From NCBI GenBank assembly GCA_003482405.1, contig DMZB01000194.1, positions 1 through 12,479 on the forward strand: 12,479 nucleotides of DNA, in the 5' to 3' direction. Origin of the DNA: Lactobacillus sp. Its GTDB lineage: Bacteria > Bacillota > Bacilli > Lactobacillales > Lactobacillaceae. Under the pieces are notes generated by a model that saw only the letters and a program-made list of their open reading frames with translations, made no database searches and was not told the DNA's origin. Both the position numbers and the translations under genes were made by a program. Position 1 is the first letter of the stretch; each line of letters starts with the position of its first letter. Positions 6,378 to 12,479 of this stretch are shown in pieces.

Positions 6378-6393
6378 GACTTTTCGAAAAGTC
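6378..6393. promoter_or_regulatory. Perfect 16-bp palindrome next to the oppA promoter
   Basis: GACTTTTCGAAAAGTC is a perfect inverted repeat, one base upstream of the -35 hexamer. The position suits an activator or a repressor operator. As RNA at the end of the upstream transcript it could also fold, but no T run follows on the minus strand. I do not recognise the binding protein. Confidence 0.5.
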
Positions 6394-6416
6394 CTGAGTC
6401 GATTTTTTCTCCTTGA

Positions 6417-6436
6417 ACTATTTCCTGGGAAATAGT
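6417..6436. repeat. Inverted repeat just past the PTS gene stop
   Basis: ACTATTTCC and GGAAATAGT are perfect 9-base arms separated by two bases. The repeat lies 8 bases downstream of the PTS stop codon. On the minus strand it is followed by an A-rich rather than T-rich sequence, so it is not a standard intrinsic terminator. It may stabilise the 3' end of the sugar operon mRNA. Confidence 0.5.
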
Positions 6437-6444
6437 CAGAAACT

Positions 6445-7815
6445 TCACTTGTTAACACCGAGTTTGCTTTCATCAAAACCAAACACAATGGTCAAAATAG
6501 TGCTGACTACGAAGGCAACTGTGATGCCGACAACGTACCAAATGAACGTTGGTGTGGCAAATCCCGGCAATGTTGTTAGGGCACCGAATACGGCTGCAAC
6601 ACCATCAACGTGGAAAAAGCCAATGACAGCACCACCAGCTGCACCACCCAGACAGGCTGCTATGAATGGCCGTCGCATTGGAATTGCAAATCCCCAAATT
6701 GTCGGTTCTCCAATACCTGCAACCAGTAACGAAACCAATCCGGAACTGGCTAGTGAGCGCGTCTTAGCCATGTGTGAACGAATCAAGACACCCATTGCAG
6801 CACCGGCAATGCCGAAGTTAGAAGTCGCCGCCATCGGAATAATAAAGTCGTGCCCCGCACTCGCAAGGTTTCCAAAGATAATTGGCAGAATTGACCAGTG
6901 CAATCCGAAGATAACGAAAACTGGCCACAATCCGCCGATAATTGCCCCGGTGATGGTCGCATTCGTCTTGAGTAGCCATGCCATGATTGCCGCTAGCCCT
7001 TCGCCCAAGTATATGCCAATCGGTCCAACAGCAATTAAGACAATTGGGACCACAATGACCAGCGATAAAAGTGGCACGAAAATAACTTGCAGGGTTGGCG
7101 TAATAATTCGCTTCAATCCCTTTTCAACATAGCTATAAAACCAAATCGCCAAAAAAGCTGGAATAACCGTGGACGAATATTGTTGCAATACTACTGGAAT
7201 TGTAAAAAAGTGGGTTAATCCACTCGTCGCACCGTGTTGGAGTAAATTGACGATATTAGGTTCCATCAGCGCGCCGACAATGACCGCACTGCTAATTTGA
7301 TCGACTTTAAATGCCTTAGCCGCGGAGAACGCCAGTAAAATGGGTAAAAAGTAGAAAACAGCATTAGATGCGGCATATAAAATATGATAACTGCTACTGT
7401 TAGCGCTCAACCAGTGTAATTCAGTAGAGAGCACCAGTAGCCCCCGCAAAATTCCCGAACCAGCAAACATTGGAATGATCGGAATAAAAATCTGTGACAC
7501 AAAATCCAGCAAGCGGCTGCCAATATTTTTAGGTTTGATATTCGGATTATCGCGTTGTATTTCGCTCACCAGCGCCTCAGCGTATGGCGGAAAATTTTCA
7601 ACATCACTCGGCAAAAATGTCAGTCGTGTCTGCTTCTGGCTCACCGATTCCCATTCTGCTAACTGATCTAACTGTCTTCGTTGATCACTAGTAATTTCGT
7701 CTTTAGTGGTCACATGAATCAAATCCGCACTGGCCGTTACCTCACTAATGTTTTCCTTGCCACCTAGTGCCGTAATGATGGGTTTGAAATCATACGTTAC
7801 TTTTTTTGTTGCCAT
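6445..7815 (-). CDS. PTS EIIBC-like sugar transporter with a Cys-less EIIB domain
   Basis: A 456-residue membrane protein of the glucose/beta-glucoside PTS superfamily, with an N-terminal EIIB-like domain (about 1-90) and an EIIC channel domain (about 100-450). EIIB is recognisable from LGGKENISEV, but where the family has the HCATRLRF-type motif this protein reads ASADLIHV. Ser29 therefore replaces the phosphorylated Cys and the TRLR residues are lost. The only Cys in the protein is in the EIIC region (FIAACLGG). EIIC has the substrate-site motif GIGEPTIWG, a variant of GITEP, followed by PMRRPF, and about ten hydrophobic segments. No EIIA domain is present. The ATG at 7815 has GAGGGG eight bases upstream; a GTG at 7824 is an alternative. 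It lies 32 bases after the GH3 gene, in the same operon. It likely imports a beta-glucoside, but phosphorylation by its own EIIB looks impossible. Confidence 0.88.
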   Translation of the reverse strand: MATKKVTYDFKPIITALGGKENISEVTASADLIHVTTKDEITSDQRRQLDQLAEWESVSQKQTRLTFLPSDVENFPPYAEALVSEIQRDNPNIKPKNIGSRLLDFVSQIFIPIIPMFAGSGILRGLLVLSTELHWLSANSSSYHILYAASNAVFYFLPILLAFSAAKAFKVDQISSAVIVGALMEPNIVNLLQHGATSGLTHFFTIPVVLQQYSSTVIPAFLAIWFYSYVEKGLKRIITPTLQVIFVPLLSLVIVVPIVLIAVGPIGIYLGEGLAAIMAWLLKTNATITGAIIGGLWPVFVIFGLHWSILPIIFGNLASAGHDFIIPMAATSNFGIAGAAMGVLIRSHMAKTRSLASSGLVSLLVAGIGEPTIWGFAIPMRRPFIAACLGGAAGGAVIGFFHVDGVAAVFGALTTLPGFATPTFIWYVVGITVAFVVSTILTIVFGFDESKLGVNK

Positions 7816-7847
7816 TATTGTCACCCCTCACCCTTATGAGACGTCCC

Positions 7848-10085
7848 TCACTTTGTCGTAATTTCAATTGAATTAGCAAGTTTGATAAAGGTTGCAACCT
7901 GTTCCGGCGTGGCACCAAGCGTTAGGCTCTGGCGAATTGGCATATTCATGAGGAACTTTGCGTCTGGTCCAGCGTCAAGTAACTTATTGAACACGTCTGC
8001 CAGTCCGGACTCTTTCAACGCAGGTTCAAACTCAGGCTGTGCCATTAACGTATTCATGTAGGTGTCCATCGTAACTTGTGGTGTTTTTTGACCCCATTGC
8101 AACATAACCTTAGCCGTCAAACGAATATCGTCTGATGCAGAACCGACGAGGATCTCGTAATCACCATTATCAAACCGCCAGCCGGAGCGATTTGCATCAT
8201 ACCAACTAAATGCCCGTCGCGGCACCGTTAGACTAACTAGCTGACTTGCACCTGCTGTTAATGTAGTCTTGGCAAAACCCGCCAATGTTTTTACAGGCAT
8301 TTCAACAGTGCTGGCGTGATTAGCAACGTAGACTTGAACGACTTCGCGGCCAGTCCGCGTCCCCGTGTTTGTCAATTTAACAGTTACGGCAACGGAATCG
8401 CCCTGATCAACAACTTCAAGATCATCATATTTAAAAGTGGTGTAACTGAGCCCGTGCCCAAATGCAAACTGAACGGGTTGTTGTTTTACATCATAGTAAC
8501 GATAGCCAACGAAAATGCCTTCATGATAAACTTCTTCGCTTGAACTCTTCACAAAAGTGCCATATGTCGGATTGTCCGATAGTCGCAAAGGGAAAGTTTC
8601 AGCCAGCTTGCCAGATGGATTTACTACACCGGTTAAAACGTCCCACGTGGCTTCACCAACCGCCTCGCCAGCCAAATATGTTTCCAAGATTGTGGGAACG
8701 TTTTTGGCCCACGGCATTTCCACTGAAGAGCCATTTTCCAATACGACGATAACGTTCGTATTGACTGCTAAAATCTTATTAAGCAAGGCAACTTGCTCAT
8801 CCGGCAATGTCATCTGTGTTTTGTCAAAACCCTCAGATTCCATCGCCTCAGGAAATCCAGCAAAGAAGATCACTTTGTCGGCACCCTGCGCATTCTTAAC
8901 CGCCTCATCTGCCATCGCTACCGTCGCCGGTTGATCATTAAGTGAGTATCCCGGTGCATACGTGAGTGAATTTGGCAATGTCCGTGCTTGATCTAGCGGT
9001 GTGATGACCTGAAATGCGTTGACGTGTGAGCTACCTCCACCTTGATAACGTGGTTGATTTGCAAACGCACCAACGATTGCGAGCGAGTCCGTTTGGGACA
9101 GCGGGAGTAATGCCCCTGCGTTCTTTAGTAAAACCATGCCGCCGGTAGCTGCCTCACGTGCAACATCATGCTGCTCTGCTAAAGAGTAGGCCGCCTTATC
9201 CTTGAAATTGCCCCACTTCGCGACTGTCCGCAATACGTACAACACAGCACGGTTTAAAGTCGCCATGCTTAAAGTGCCACTGTGAACACCCTCGATCACA
9301 GTCTCCTCAGACAGTGCGCCATATCCCGGCATTTCAAGATCTAAGCCAGCTGCCAAAGCAGCTACTTGGTCGGCCACTGCTCCCCAATCAGATAAGATGA
9401 GACCATCAAAACCCCACTCATCTCGCAAAATCTGGGTAAGTAAGCGTTGGTTCTGAGAGTTACGTGTCCCATTAATCGCGTTATATGACACCATGATGCT
9501 AGCCGGGTGGGCGTCGACAACAACTTTTTCGAACGCAGCTAGATAGATTTCTCTCAATGTTCGCTCACTCATGTTTGAAGAGTTAGTAAACCGTTGCGAC
9601 TCGCGGTTATTTGCCGCAAAGTGCTTCAGACTTACACCAACGCCAGTTTCCTGCACACCGTTAACATATGCGGTTGCCATTTCCCCGGTTAGGTAAGGAT
9701 CCTCAGAAAAATATTCAAAATTACGGCCAGCCAGCGGACTACGTTTAATATTAATGGCCGGTCCTAGTAAAAGGCTAATCTGAGCACTATCTGCGGCCAC
9801 ACCGAGTTCATGACCGATTTGATGCATCATCGAGCGGTCAAACGAACTTGCTGCTAACGCGGCACCAGGAAAATTAACAGCGGTAACACTTTTGTTAATT
9901 CCTAACGCATCACCACCATCTTCCTGTTTTCGCAGCCCTGATGGTCCATCTGTCATCATTATTCGACCAATGTTTAAACGCTGAATCCCGGCCGTATACC
10001 AAAAGTCCTTTCCAGAAACAAGGGCCGCCTTTTCTGCCAACGTCAACTGATCTACTAAGTTTTCATCAACATCTTCAATTTTCAT
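7848..10085 (-). CDS. Cytoplasmic GH3 beta-glucosidase
   Basis: A 745-residue glycoside hydrolase family 3 enzyme that releases terminal beta-linked glucose (or a similar sugar) from non-phosphorylated glycosides. The TIM barrel (about 1-300) has DGPSG (46-50), RNFEYFSEDP (121-130), KHFAANNRE (154-162) and the nucleophile motif SDWGA with Asp233. The alpha/beta domain (about 310-550) carries ESEGFDK, where Glu418 is the probable acid/base. A fibronectin-III-like domain follows (about 553-662), then a C-terminal tail (665-745) of unknown role. There is no signal peptide, so it acts inside the cell on imported substrate. The start at 10085 has GGGAGTGG upstream and gives a normal N-terminus; the frame stays open 33 codons further upstream without a ribosome binding site. 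It is the first gene of an operon with the PTS protein. Exact aglycone or sugar specificity is not readable. Confidence 0.93.
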   Translation of the reverse strand: MKIEDVDENLVDQLTLAEKAALVSGKDFWYTAGIQRLNIGRIMMTDGPSGLRKQEDGGDALGINKSVTAVNFPGAALAASSFDRSMMHQIGHELGVAADSAQISLLLGPAINIKRSPLAGRNFEYFSEDPYLTGEMATAYVNGVQETGVGVSLKHFAANNRESQRFTNSSNMSERTLREIYLAAFEKVVVDAHPASIMVSYNAINGTRNSQNQRLLTQILRDEWGFDGLILSDWGAVADQVAALAAGLDLEMPGYGALSEETVIEGVHSGTLSMATLNRAVLYVLRTVAKWGNFKDKAAYSLAEQHDVAREAATGGMVLLKNAGALLPLSQTDSLAIVGAFANQPRYQGGGSSHVNAFQVITPLDQARTLPNSLTYAPGYSLNDQPATVAMADEAVKNAQGADKVIFFAGFPEAMESEGFDKTQMTLPDEQVALLNKILAVNTNVIVVLENGSSVEMPWAKNVPTILETYLAGEAVGEATWDVLTGVVNPSGKLAETFPLRLSDNPTYGTFVKSSSEEVYHEGIFVGYRYYDVKQQPVQFAFGHGLSYTTFKYDDLEVVDQGDSVAVTVKLTNTGTRTGREVVQVYVANHASTVEMPVKTLAGFAKTTLTAGASQLVSLTVPRRAFSWYDANRSGWRFDNGDYEILVGSASDDIRLTAKVMLQWGQKTPQVTMDTYMNTLMAQPEFEPALKESGLADVFNKLLDAGPDAKFLMNMPIRQSLTLGATPEQVATFIKLANSIEITTK

Positions 10086-10361
10086 TTTGTCCACTCCCAT
10101 CCATCTATTTTGACAATCGTTTGACCATTGCCGTTGATGGTCACAATTTGCAAGATATCCCAGCCATATGTTAAGCCCATGCACAATTTCATCGCTTGAA
10201 AATCATTCTGATATTGAGAAATTAAGTTATTTATATCGTCGAGCTTCGTAAAGTGACTAACTTTTGCTAACGACCATTACCAAAATTTTGAATGTCTTTA
10301 AGCCCATTTAAAGGTCGACTCGCGATACTTGCCGTAACAATTATTAGATGGAGGCTTAATT
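10086..10361. other. Divergent promoter region between GH3 and femABX genes
   Basis: A 275-base region between divergent genes. For GH3, on the minus strand, TATAAA (10235-10230) with TAGTCA 18 bases upstream (10259-10254) is a weak promoter candidate about 145 bases from the start. TTTCAAGCGATGAAA on the minus strand (about 10188-10202) is a short inverted repeat downstream of it that could bind a sugar-responsive regulator. A direct repeat TTTGACAAT/TTTGACCAT lies near 10109-10128. No site close to the CcpA consensus and no strong promoter for the right-hand gene was found. Confidence 0.35.
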
Positions 10362-11606
10362 ATGTTAACCGTAAAAGAAGTGACCCCAAGTGAATTCATG
10401 GCCTTTGAACAACATTGCCCCACCGGATGTTTCTACCAAACAACCAGCCAGCAGCAACTCCTGGAACGCGGGCATAATTTAACCACCTTCCGTGGCCTCT
10501 TTGATAACAATGAACTGGTGATGGCCAGCTTACTTGTTGGTCGAAAGATTCATTTCGGTTACCGTTTTGAAGTTTATGGCGGTCCCTTGATCAAGCCTGG
10601 AATGTTGAGCCTTGAACGTTTGCACGTTTATTTGGACGATCTTGAAAACTACGCCTATCAGCATCAAGCACTAGAATTAAAACTGATTCCGTCCCTCGAC
10701 CGTAAAGTACTAAACGACAGCGGCGAGTTAATCCGTCAGGAAAACGATGAGTTGATCGATGACCTGGGACAACTTGGCTATCACTACACTGATTTCGAAT
10801 CTGCTGGATATGAGGGTGCCGCGCACGCCAACCATTACGTCTATAAAAAGGACCTATCCGAGCTCGACGCAGACAGTTTGCCAAAAACGTATAGCGCAAA
10901 AACACTGTACAACTTAAATAAGGCCAAAGAGTTCGGCGTCACATTACGCCAAATTTCTGCAGCCGAATTAAGTGAATTTAAATTCAACACTGCTAAGACT
11001 GCGGAACGCTTACACTTCGCAGATAAGAGTTTAGCCTACTACCAGGACGCCTTTGAAACGTTTGGCGACCAAGTTCAGTTTATTGTGGCGGAATTGAACT
11101 TAACCAATTACATTCAAATCTATCAGGCAAAAATGACGCACAACGAAAATCGAATAAAAGAACTCACCGCCAAGCATAAAAGCTATGATGAGGCAAAAAT
11201 CGTCGAACTAAGACGACAGTCTAATAACCATCTCAAGAAAATTGCACAGGCCAAAATGTTTGAAGATGAGTACGGTGAAACACTAAATATCGCTGGTGCT
11301 ATGTTTATCACGCAACCTCAGGAAATGGATTACGTTTTTAGTTACACAAACGAAACTTTCAAAACTTTTCGTGGTCCATTTCTAATTCAGGACGCGATGA
11401 TGCGTGAAGCAATCAAACGACACATTCCAACCTATAACTTTCTTGGCATCGCTGGTCACTTTGACGGATCTGACGGCGTTTTCGAATTCAAGAAGGGGTT
11501 TAACGGCTATCCGGTCGAAGAAATCGGTGAATTCAAGAAAATTTTACGCCCAGCTAAGTATCAACTCATTTCGACGTTAAAAGGACTCAAACAGCTCGTC
11601 TCTTAA
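10362..11606 (+). CDS. FemABX-family peptidyltransferase
   Basis: A 414-residue cytoplasmic enzyme of the FemA/FemB/FemX/MurM family, which adds amino acids from aminoacyl-tRNA to the stem peptide of the lipid-linked cell wall precursor. It shows the two GNAT-like lobes, with SAKTLYNLNKAKEFGV (178-193) in the linker region. A charged helical hairpin (about 255-300) is the family's coiled-coil insertion. The C-terminal block FRGPFLIQDAMM (336-347), YNFLGIAG (358-365), EFKKGFNG (375-382) and IGEFKKIL (388-395) is diagnostic. Length is normal. The ribosome binding site ATGGAGG lies 8 bases before ATG. It appears to be a single-gene transcript. Which residue it adds is unknown; many lactobacilli form their cross-bridge with D-Asp by another enzyme, so its role may be minor or species-specific. 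Confidence 0.92.
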   Translation: MLTVKEVTPSEFMAFEQHCPTGCFYQTTSQQQLLERGHNLTTFRGLFDNNELVMASLLVGRKIHFGYRFEVYGGPLIKPGMLSLERLHVYLDDLENYAYQHQALELKLIPSLDRKVLNDSGELIRQENDELIDDLGQLGYHYTDFESAGYEGAAHANHYVYKKDLSELDADSLPKTYSAKTLYNLNKAKEFGVTLRQISAAELSEFKFNTAKTAERLHFADKSLAYYQDAFETFGDQVQFIVAELNLTNYIQIYQAKMTHNENRIKELTAKHKSYDEAKIVELRRQSNNHLKKIAQAKMFEDEYGETLNIAGAMFITQPQEMDYVFSYTNETFKTFRGPFLIQDAMMREAIKRHIPTYNFLGIAGHFDGSDGVFEFKKGFNGYPVEEIGEFKKILRPAKYQLISTLKGLKQLVS

Positions 11607-11715
11607 TCATAAAATCAATGTTGTGCGCTTGTTAACGATTAAAATACGCAACAAATTAATGACCACACTTGTGAAATTTGTTAATTAATTGTGAAAACGG
11701 TTCCGTGAAAACAGC

Positions 11716-11734
11716 AAGCTAATCACTAGCTTTT
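11716..11734 (+). terminator. Weak candidate terminator after femABX
   Basis: AAGCTA (11716-11721) and TAGCTT (11727-11732) form a six-base-pair stem with a five-base loop, followed by TT. The stem is short and AT-rich, 110 bases past the stop codon. It could equally be part of the control region of the next gene. Confidence 0.3.
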
Positions 11735-11776
11735 AATCCTTGCCCTGATTGAGTTTGTGAATTGTTAAAATTGCTC

Positions 11777-11805
11777 TTGATAATTGTAAGTTTAGTAGTT
11801 ATAGT
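11777..11805 (+). promoter_or_regulatory. Promoter of the DhaT-type alcohol dehydrogenase gene
   Basis: TTGATA (11777-11782), exactly 17 bases, then TATAGT (11800-11805): each hexamer matches the sigma-A consensus at five of six positions. Transcription would start near 11812, about 50 bases before the start codon. It is the best promoter in the window and fits the strongly biased codon use of the gene. Confidence 0.75.
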
Positions 11806-11863
11806 TTACTTGTGAATGAGTTACAACATGTTTTCACAAAATTTGAAAGAAGGTTTTTCAGTT

Positions 11864-12479
11864 ATGGCTGATCGTAGTTATGATTTCTTAATGCCTAGTG
11901 TTAATTTCTTTGGCCCTGGTGTCATTGAAAAGATTGGTGACCGTGCCAAGATGTTGGGCATGAAGAAGCCTGTTATCGTTACTGATAAGTTCTTGGAAGG
12001 CTTGAAAGATGGTGCCGTTCAACAAACATTGGCTTCATTAGATAAAGCTGGTGTTGATTACGTTGTTTATAACAATGTTGAACCAAACCCTAAGATCCGC
12101 AACATTAAAGAAGTTAAGAAGCTGTATGAAGAATCAGGTGCTGACTCGATTATCACTGTCGGTGGTGGTTCAGCTCATGATACTGGTAAAGGTGCCGGTA
12201 TCATCCTGACAAACGGTGATGACATTACTAAATTGGCTGGTATTGAAACCTTGGACAAGGCTTTACCACCATTGATTGCCGTTAATACGACTGCCGGAAC
12301 TGGTTCAGAATTGACCCGTCACGCCGTTATCACGAACGAAGAAACACACTTGAAGTTCGTTGTTGTTTCATGGCGCAACATTCCGTTGGTATCATTCAAC
12401 GACCCAACCTTGATGCTGGATGTCCCTGCTGGTTTGACAGCTGCAACTGGGATGGACGCCTTCGTTCAATCCATCGAAC
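11864..12479 (+). CDS. dhaT: Iron-type alcohol dehydrogenase, DhaT (1,3-propanediol dehydrogenase) type, 5' part
   Basis: The first 205 residues of a group III alcohol dehydrogenase; the rest lies beyond the window. Such enzymes reduce 3-hydroxypropanal or similar aldehydes with NADH, which heterofermentative lactobacilli use to reoxidise NADH. The N-terminus FLMPSVNFFGPGVI, the VEPNPK segment, the NAD-binding GGGSAHDTGKG, NTTAGTGSELTRH and FVVVSWRNIPLVSFNDP closely follow DhaT. The metal-site region reads TGMDAFVQSIE: Asp198 is kept, but Gln202 stands where DhaT and FucO have a His ligand. GAAAGAAGG ten bases before ATG is a good ribosome binding site. Codon use is biased to GGT, GTT, AAG and TTG, unlike the neighbouring genes, which suggests high expression. 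No dhaB dehydratase genes are visible, so the natural substrate is open; general alcohol dehydrogenase is the alternative. Confidence 0.88.
   Translation, partial: MADRSYDFLMPSVNFFGPGVIEKIGDRAKMLGMKKPVIVTDKFLEGLKDGAVQQTLASLDKAGVDYVVYNNVEPNPKIRNIKEVKKLYEESGADSIITVGGGSAHDTGKGAGIILTNGDDITKLAGIETLDKALPPLIAVNTTAGTGSELTRHAVITNEETHLKFVVVSWRNIPLVSFNDPTLMLDVPAGLTAATGMDAFVQSIE

Larger units (their letters stand above)
11669..11839. promoter_or_regulatory. Cluster of five TTGTGAA half-sites upstream of the DhaT-type gene
   Basis: TTGTGAA occurs at 11669-11675, 11689-11695, 11755-11761 and 11810-11816, and in inverted form (TTCACAA) at 11833-11839. TTGTGAA is the half-site of Rex, the NADH-sensing repressor, but Rex sites normally pair two halves four bases apart, which is not seen here. 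The last two copies face each other across 16 bases and flank the start of transcription. The stretch 11692-11705 matches the CcpA cre consensus on the minus strand at about 12 of 14 positions. Redox and carbon control would suit the encoded enzyme, but the binding proteins are inferred. Confidence 0.45.

Noticed and set aside
6413..7132. 239-residue open frame on the plus strand, opposite the PTS gene
   Set aside because: It is antisense to a clear EIIC coding region, has low-complexity Pro/Ala/Thr composition and no recognisable domain.
8316..8934. Several plus-strand frames inside the GH3 gene
   Set aside because: They lie opposite conserved GH3 coding sequence and lack ribosome binding sites and domains.
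10188..10202. CcpA cre site upstream of GH3
   Set aside because: The inverted repeat centred on AGCGA differs from the cre consensus at several fixed positions, so it is described only as a short inverted repeat.
11629..11655. Hairpin TGTTG-GCG/CGCAACA as terminator of femABX
   Set aside because: It has a bulge and no T run follows on either strand.

Overview
The window looks like a chromosomal segment of a lactic acid bacterium of the family Lactobacillaceae. The evidence is the moderate-to-low GC content, AGGAGG-type ribosome binding sites, a lactobacillar-type OppA lipoprotein, a FemABX peptidyltransferase, and a DhaT-type alcohol dehydrogenase very close to those of heterofermentative lactobacilli. 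The species assignment is inference. All but one of the genes are intact; the last is cut by the window edge. No insertion sequence, prophage, CRISPR array, rRNA or tRNA was seen.

Layout. 1-433: regulatory region with a near-perfect 18-bp dyad over a candidate -10. 434-2899 (+): two-gene ABC exporter, ATPase then large membrane subunit. 2893-3456 (-): LOG-family phosphoribohydrolase, tail-to-tail with the permease and overlapping it by 7 bases. 3658-3700: strong intrinsic terminator on the minus strand. 3761-4225 (-): OhrR-type MarR regulator with the sensing Cys15. 4362-6020 (-): OppA-type peptide-binding lipoprotein with no permease or ATPase genes beside it. 6021-6376: promoter and ~320-nt leader of oppA. 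6445-7815 (-) and 7848-10085 (-): a PTS EIIBC-like membrane protein and a cytoplasmic GH3 beta-glucosidase, transcribed GH3 first, 32 nt apart. 10362-11606 (+): FemABX protein. 11607-11863: promoter region. 11864-12479 (+): 5' part of a DhaT-type iron alcohol dehydrogenase.

The most interesting element is the oppA leader. A good promoter (TTGACG-17-TATGCT) is followed by a ribosome binding site and a 26-codon reading frame (6298 to 6218, minus strand) with three consecutive Cys codons and two more. Downstream lie a hairpin involving the fourth Cys codon, a long central hairpin, and an intrinsic terminator ~80 nt before the oppA start. This is the architecture of a ribosome-mediated attenuator that would read cysteinyl-tRNA supply and control a peptide-binding protein. 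The next gene downstream encodes a thiol-based redox sensor, so the unit may link cysteine or thiol peptide uptake to oxidative state (inference).

A second oddity is the sugar operon. The EIIB-like domain of the PTS protein has Ser where the phosphorylated Cys should be, and the protein has only one Cys, located in EIIC. Its partner hydrolase is GH3, a family that acts on non-phosphorylated glycosides, rather than a 6-phospho-beta-glucosidase. Together these suggest uptake without phosphorylation, or phosphorylation by an EIIB encoded elsewhere.
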